From contig JANWHW010000011.1 in assembly GCA_025450195.1 (NCBI GenBank), positions 1 to 64,000 of the forward strand: a DNA stretch of 64,000 nt, read 5' to 3'. How positions within the stretch are numbered: position 1 is the first letter of the stretch; every line of letters begins with the position of its first letter. Positions 60,160-64,000 of the stretch are shown piece by piece. The notes under the pieces were generated by a model, which saw nothing but the letters and a program-made list of their open reading frames with translations, had not been told where the DNA came from and did not search any database. The stretch is from Solirubrobacterales bacterium. GTDB lineage: Bacteria; Actinomycetota; Thermoleophilia; Solirubrobacterales; 70-9. Position numbers and translations under genes: made by a program.

Positions 60160-61272
60160 TCAGCTCTGCAAGTACCGGTCGACCAGATCGACCTCCCGGA
60201 GCCTTCGCAGGCCCTCGCGGATGTCCTTAGCCCTGGTGGGGCCGACTCCATCGACCGCCTCGAGTTCGGCGTCGGAGGCCGCAAGAACCTCCTCGAGACC
60301 GCCGAATTCGTGGATGATCTTCTGGACGACAAGCTTGGGAATGCGCGGAATGCGGCCCAGAACGCGGTAGCCCCGCGGCGCGACCGGGAAGTCGAGGGTG
60401 TTGACCTTACGGTCGTAACCCAGCAGCTCGGCAAGGCGGCCGAAGTCGAGAACGTCTTGGTGGGGCATGCGAGCAAGCGACTGCATCACCGTTTCCAGAT
60501 TCTGCTCGGAATCCTCAACCGAGTAGTCGCGGATCAGGGCGGCTTTGTCGGCGGCCACCCCAACCATCGTCTCCTCGAGCTGCATCTCGATCAGCCGGCC
60601 CTCCGTCCCGAGCTCGACGATGTAGCGCTCCACCTCAACCGCCATTCGGGTCGCAAGCTCGGCGCGCTGTAGGACGGCGAGTGCGTCGTAGAGAACGCCG
60701 CCGCCCTCGAACTCCAGCACGGTGAGGCGGGTGGAGACCTGATCGAAGCGCTCGCGGTACTTCTCCAGCGTCGCCACTCCTTGGTTCGCCTTGGCCAACA
60801 CCGCAGGGATGTCCTGAAGGATGTACTTGGTGCCCTCGACGTAGAGGGAGACGACGTCGCGGCGCTGGGAGATCGCGACGACGAGGGCCTCGGTCTGCTT
60901 GGAGACACGCTCGGCGGTGCGGTGGCGAGTGCCCGTCTCGCCGGAGAGGATGGTGGGATCGGGCATCAACTGGACATTGGCCCAGATGATTTTCGTCGCC
61001 TCCGCATTAAGGACGATCGCCCCGTCCATCTTTGCCACCTGGTAGAGCATCGCCGGCGTGTAGTCGATGTCGAGGTTGATCCCGCCTGAGAGAAGGTGGG
61101 AGATGTCGCCGGGGTTGCCGACAACGATCAAGCCACCGGTGCGGGCGTGCACGATATTGTCGATGCCCTCGCGCAATGAGCCGCCCGGCGCAACGACGTC
61201 CAGGGCCCTCAGCAGCCGAGGATCCTGTCGTTCCGCAAGCTCGTGAAGCTCATCCCCTGACGGCGAAGACAT
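60160..61272 (-). CDS. disA: DNA integrity scanning protein, diadenylate cyclase
   Basis: The 370-residue protein is DisA. Its N-terminal DAC domain has AKMDGAIVLN (DGA motif, about residue 75) and GTRHRTAERVS (RHR motif, about residue 108). A long helical linker and a C-terminal helix-hairpin-helix domain (EVLAASDAELEAVDGVGPTRAKDIREGLRRL) follow. It makes cyclic di-AMP from two ATP and is inhibited by branched DNA. It begins the disA-carD-ispD cluster; radA, often adjacent upstream, is absent here. Confidence 0.97.
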   Translation of the reverse strand: MSSPSGDELHELAERQDPRLLRALDVVAPGGSLREGIDNIVHARTGGLIVVGNPGDISHLLSGGINLDIDYTPAMLYQVAKMDGAIVLNAEATKIIWANVQLMPDPTILSGETGTRHRTAERVSKQTEALVVAISQRRDVVSLYVEGTKYILQDIPAVLAKANQGVATLEKYRERFDQVSTRLTVLEFEGGGVLYDALAVLQRAELATRMAVEVERYIVELGTEGRLIEMQLEETMVGVAADKAALIRDYSVEDSEQNLETVMQSLARMPHQDVLDFGRLAELLGYDRKVNTLDFPVAPRGYRVLGRIPRIPKLVVQKIIHEFGGLEEVLAASDAELEAVDGVGPTRAKDIREGLRRLREVDLVDRYLQS

Positions 61273-61404
61273 CCGTTCTAGGATGGCAAATATCGCTCTA
61301 GAATGCGGCCTGCTGAACTCCTAGTGGACAGGTCGGGATTCCTCTTGTCAAGGAGATCGGTCACCGAGCAGGCGAAACTCGCCTTGATTCGCCGCAAAAT
61401 CGAA

Positions 61405-62829
61405 TCACAGATGGAACCGACGGTGACGGTGCATGAGCTGGTCTGAGTGGGGCTCACCGGCCACCGATCGGTCCGACCCCGTCTGTGAGGTGTCGCGCAC
61501 GAAAGCCCAAGTCAGCGCGGCGCCAACCACGCAGAGGCCCACGAGGATCCAGGTCGACCCCCCGATCGCGCTCGCGAATGAGCTTCCCCCTCTTTGCAGG
61601 GCATGAAAGACGGTGCCGGTGGCGGCGAGGGCAATCGTGCCAGCCATCACCCGATCCATGGCCAGCACACCGGAGGCGATTCCAACCTTCTCCGACGGCA
61701 TCGCCGCCATTGCCGCAGTAGACATAGGCGCATAAACCAGCCCAAGCGCCACACCGAACGGCAGGTACCCGGCCAGCAGCAGCCCGTAGGAGCTGTCGGT
61801 GCCGACCTGGGTCAGAACGAGAAGGCCAGCTATGCCGCACACCATTCCGGCGCTCATCAGCGCCCTGGCGCCAAAGCGGGCGATCAGCCGTCCGGAGAAG
61901 GGGGAGACGAAGATCATCGGGACCGTGACCGGGAGGATCATCAGCCCGCTGAGGATCGCCGAGTGCCCGCGCACATCCTGCAGGTACTGCGACTGAAAGA
62001 ACATCACAGACCAGTAGGCACCGACTAGGGCGAAGGCCGCGGCGCTGGCCCCGAAGTAGGGGCCGTTGCGAAAGAGCGAGAAGTCGACAATCGGTTCCGC
62101 GGTGCGGTGCTCGATGCGCCAAAAGGCATAGAGGCAGATGAGTCCGAACAGCGCCAAGCCTACGATCACACCGGCGCCCCAGAGGTGTGCCTGAACCAGC
62201 GCTAAGACGACGGCCGTCAATCCGACGCTCAATGCCAGGAGCCCCGGCACGTCGATCCGCCGACCCGAGCCCGGGTCCCTCGACTCCGGCGCTGCGAGTG
62301 CGGTGATCGCGATCCCGAGAGCGGCAACCGGCAGGTTGATCCAGAAGATCAGCCGCCAGTCGACGTCGACCAGGGCGCCGCCGGCAAGCGGGCCAATGCC
62401 GAGCGCCACGGCCGAGATCCCGGCCCAGATGCCGAGCGCACGCGCCTGTTGAGCAGCCGGAAAGGCGTTGCAGACGATCGCCAGCGACAGTGGCAGCATC
62501 GGCGCCGCGCCCATCCCCTGCAACACCCTCCCGGCGATCAGGACGTGCTCGTCATCCGCGGCTCCGCAGAGAACGGAGCCCAACGCGAAGACGACCATGC
62601 CGATCAGGAACAGGCGCTTGCGCCCGAGCATGTCGCCAAGGCGCCCAGCCGTGACGACAAAGACGGTGATCGCCAGCAGATAGGCATTCATCATCCACTG
62701 CAAGCCCGTGGAGCTGGCGTCGATCTCCAGCCGAATGCTCGGCAGCGCCAGCGCCACCACCGTCGAATCGAGCATCAAGAGGAAAAGCCCGGCACAGGTG
62801 CCGACCAGAGTCCACCATGACCGCGACAT
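61405..62829 (-). CDS. MFS transporter, DHA2-type drug exporter
   Basis: The 474-residue protein has about 14 predicted membrane helices. Motifs include LDSTVVALALPSI in helix 1 (DHA2 motif), GRLGDMLGRKRLFLIGM (motif A) and the central GPLAGGALVDVDWRLIFWINLPVAALGI (motif C). It should export hydrophobic or cationic compounds in exchange for protons. No local regulator lies in the window, so induction cannot be inferred. Confidence 0.93.
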   Translation of the reverse strand: MSRSWWTLVGTCAGLFLLMLDSTVVALALPSIRLEIDASSTGLQWMMNAYLLAITVFVVTAGRLGDMLGRKRLFLIGMVVFALGSVLCGAADDEHVLIAGRVLQGMGAAPMLPLSLAIVCNAFPAAQQARALGIWAGISAVALGIGPLAGGALVDVDWRLIFWINLPVAALGIAITALAAPESRDPGSGRRIDVPGLLALSVGLTAVVLALVQAHLWGAGVIVGLALFGLICLYAFWRIEHRTAEPIVDFSLFRNGPYFGASAAAFALVGAYWSVMFFQSQYLQDVRGHSAILSGLMILPVTVPMIFVSPFSGRLIARFGARALMSAGMVCGIAGLLVLTQVGTDSSYGLLLAGYLPFGVALGLVYAPMSTAAMAAMPSEKVGIASGVLAMDRVMAGTIALAATGTVFHALQRGGSSFASAIGGSTWILVGLCVVGAALTWAFVRDTSQTGSDRSVAGEPHSDQLMHRHRRFHL

Positions 62830-62838
62830 GCGCTCAGG

Positions 62839-63996
62839 CTATGGCGAGGTCCCGACGGTCCCCCCGGCAGCGCCGGAGAGATCGCGCGAGGGATCGATGC
62901 CCCAGCGCGCGCTCACCTCAATCAGCTCGTCGTCGAGCGCCCAGCGATCTGGGCGCTCCTCGCCCTCGTGGCCGGGACTGGCGCCCTTCAGCGCCATGCA
63001 GCCGGTGTTGTCGCCGAGGGCGCGGATCTCCGCGACATCCTCGTCGGAGAGGCGCGACTCGGCCGGCATCGCTCCCAATTCCACCCTCTTTGCCTCGATC
63101 GGGCAGGACGCCTCGCCGACCTCCTGGATCAGGGTGGGAACGACGCACTCGACCGCCGGGTGGGCAAGGTTCCACTGGCAGGCGAGCTGGATCGGCGTCA
63201 GCCTGGCCCGTTCGGCGATCGGTAGAACCCGCTCCAGCTTCTCCAGCCCGGCCTCGATCCAGCCCGCGGGACGGAAAGCCCGGTGATCGCCCTGCGCCAG
63301 CTCCATGCCCGAACGAAGATCGCCCCAGAAGAGCCCTCCGTAGTCGACCACCCGGGTGATCACCTTGACGTCGCTCTTCGCCGCCGCCTCCAGGCACAGC
63401 TCTCCCGGCCAGGGCTCAAACGGATTGAGGATGATCATTGCCCAGTCGATCCGATCGCCAAAGCGCTCGAAGCAAGAGATCAGGTCGAGCGTAAAGCCGT
63501 TGGCGGGGCCCGGAGCGATGCCGATCTTCGCGGCTAGGCCAGCCTCGCGAAGCGCCTCCATCCCGTCCCACACCGCCTCGCTCGAGTAGCCGATGCGATC
63601 GGGGTTGTGGAGCAGCAGCAGATCGAACGAGTCGATGCCGATCCGCTCGAGGCTGTGCTCGGTCGCCATCCGCAGATAGTCGGCGTATGCGCCCTCGCTC
63701 CGCAACCGCGGATCGGTGAAGCGAGGGAAGCCACGCGGCCCGTCGCGCTCTCCCTCGTAGAAGTCGTGGCCAACCGCGCCGATCAGGCAGTAGTCCTCGC
63801 GCGGCACCTCGCCGAGGGCTCGTCCGAGCACCCGGTCCGCCTCGCCCTGGCCGTAGGCGTCGGCCGTGAGCAGAGTGTCGATCCCACCGCCGGGGTGCAG
63901 CAACCGTTCGAGCCGCTCCTCCTCAATGGCTTCGCCGAAGTGGAGGTACCGGCCCCCACTCCAGGTTCCTATCGCACTCTGGCCGAGCTCACGCAT
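62839..63996 (-). CDS. Aldo/keto reductase family protein
   Basis: The 385-residue TIM-barrel protein has DTLLTADAYGQGEADRVLGRAL with the catalytic Tyr region, FDLLLLHNPDRIGYSSEAVWDGMEALREAGLAAKIGIAPGPANG, and LTPIQLACQWNLAHPAVECVVPTLIQ near the cofactor pocket. It probably reduces an aldehyde or sugar with NADPH; the substrate is unknown. ATG 63996 is at the window edge, so an upstream start cannot be excluded. It is followed by the exporter gene after about ten bases, suggesting an operon. Confidence 0.87.
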   Translation of the reverse strand: MRELGQSAIGTWSGGRYLHFGEAIEEERLERLLHPGGGIDTLLTADAYGQGEADRVLGRALGEVPREDYCLIGAVGHDFYEGERDGPRGFPRFTDPRLRSEGAYADYLRMATEHSLERIGIDSFDLLLLHNPDRIGYSSEAVWDGMEALREAGLAAKIGIAPGPANGFTLDLISCFERFGDRIDWAMIILNPFEPWPGELCLEAAAKSDVKVITRVVDYGGLFWGDLRSGMELAQGDHRAFRPAGWIEAGLEKLERVLPIAERARLTPIQLACQWNLAHPAVECVVPTLIQEVGEASCPIEAKRVELGAMPAESRLSDEDVAEIRALGDNTGCMALKGASPGHEGEERPDRWALDDELIEVSARWGIDPSRDLSGAAGGTVGTSP

Positions 63997-64000
63997 GCGA

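Overview
The window is GC-rich bacterial chromosome, densely coded on both strands, with no plasmid, phage or transposase genes. Gene content points to a high-GC actinobacterium, most likely class Thermoleophilia (Solirubrobacterales type). Supporting signs are a disA-carD-ispD-ispF-cysS-rlmB-sigH neighbourhood, an F420-type luciferase-like oxidoreductase, a MarP-like protease, many acyl-CoA dehydrogenases, and a secreted protein with the PSPAMVVAL-type signal peptide I associate with Solirubrobacterales. The taxonomic call is inference from family knowledge; no database search was run.

Layout. 1-2.4 kb: small metabolic and unknown genes (DUF59 protein cut by the window edge, GNAT, HAD phosphatase). 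2.6-11.1 kb: a DNA-repair block on the plus strand, an AddB-like and an AddA-like helicase/nuclease followed by xseA-xseB. 11.1-16.2 kb: HxlR regulator, MarP-like protease, class B penicillin-binding protein, lipoprotein, SRPBCC protein, FHA protein. 16.3-21.0 kb: glutamate synthase large subunit. 21.2-26.6 kb: minus-strand aspartate-family operon lysA-hom-thrC-thrB with two small downstream genes. 26.6-28.6 kb: cell-envelope genes including an M23 peptidase. 28.7-39.2 kb: fatty-acid/acyl-CoA catabolism (three acyl-CoA dehydrogenases, thiolase, 3-hydroxyacyl-CoA dehydrogenase, F420 oxidoreductase), two of whose promoters carry the same 17-nt palindromic operator. 39.2-49.1 kb: CNNM-type transporter, corrinoid-binding protein, rhomboid protease, ECF sigma pair, a fused PlsC-GpsA enzyme, and a ring-cleavage/maleylacetate reductase pair. 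49.3-61.3 kb: tRNA-Thr, then the conserved minus-strand cluster sigH, rlmB, cysS, an acyl-CoA synthetase, ispF, a PHP phosphatase, ispD, carD and disA. 61.4-64 kb: MFS exporter and aldo/keto reductase.

No gene-free stretch exceeds 300 bases. The larger gaps (21.0, 23.9, 38.2, 49.1-49.3, 51.2-51.4 and 54.45-54.7 kb) hold operators, promoters, leaders or palindromic repeats. The most unusual signals are a 45-nt palindromic element present twice with an identical core, a 168-nt MITE-like inverted repeat, a palindrome inside a non-conserved insertion of ispD (whose start codon is also missing), and the PlsC-GpsA fusion. I did not find a clear multi-gene system that I could call new.
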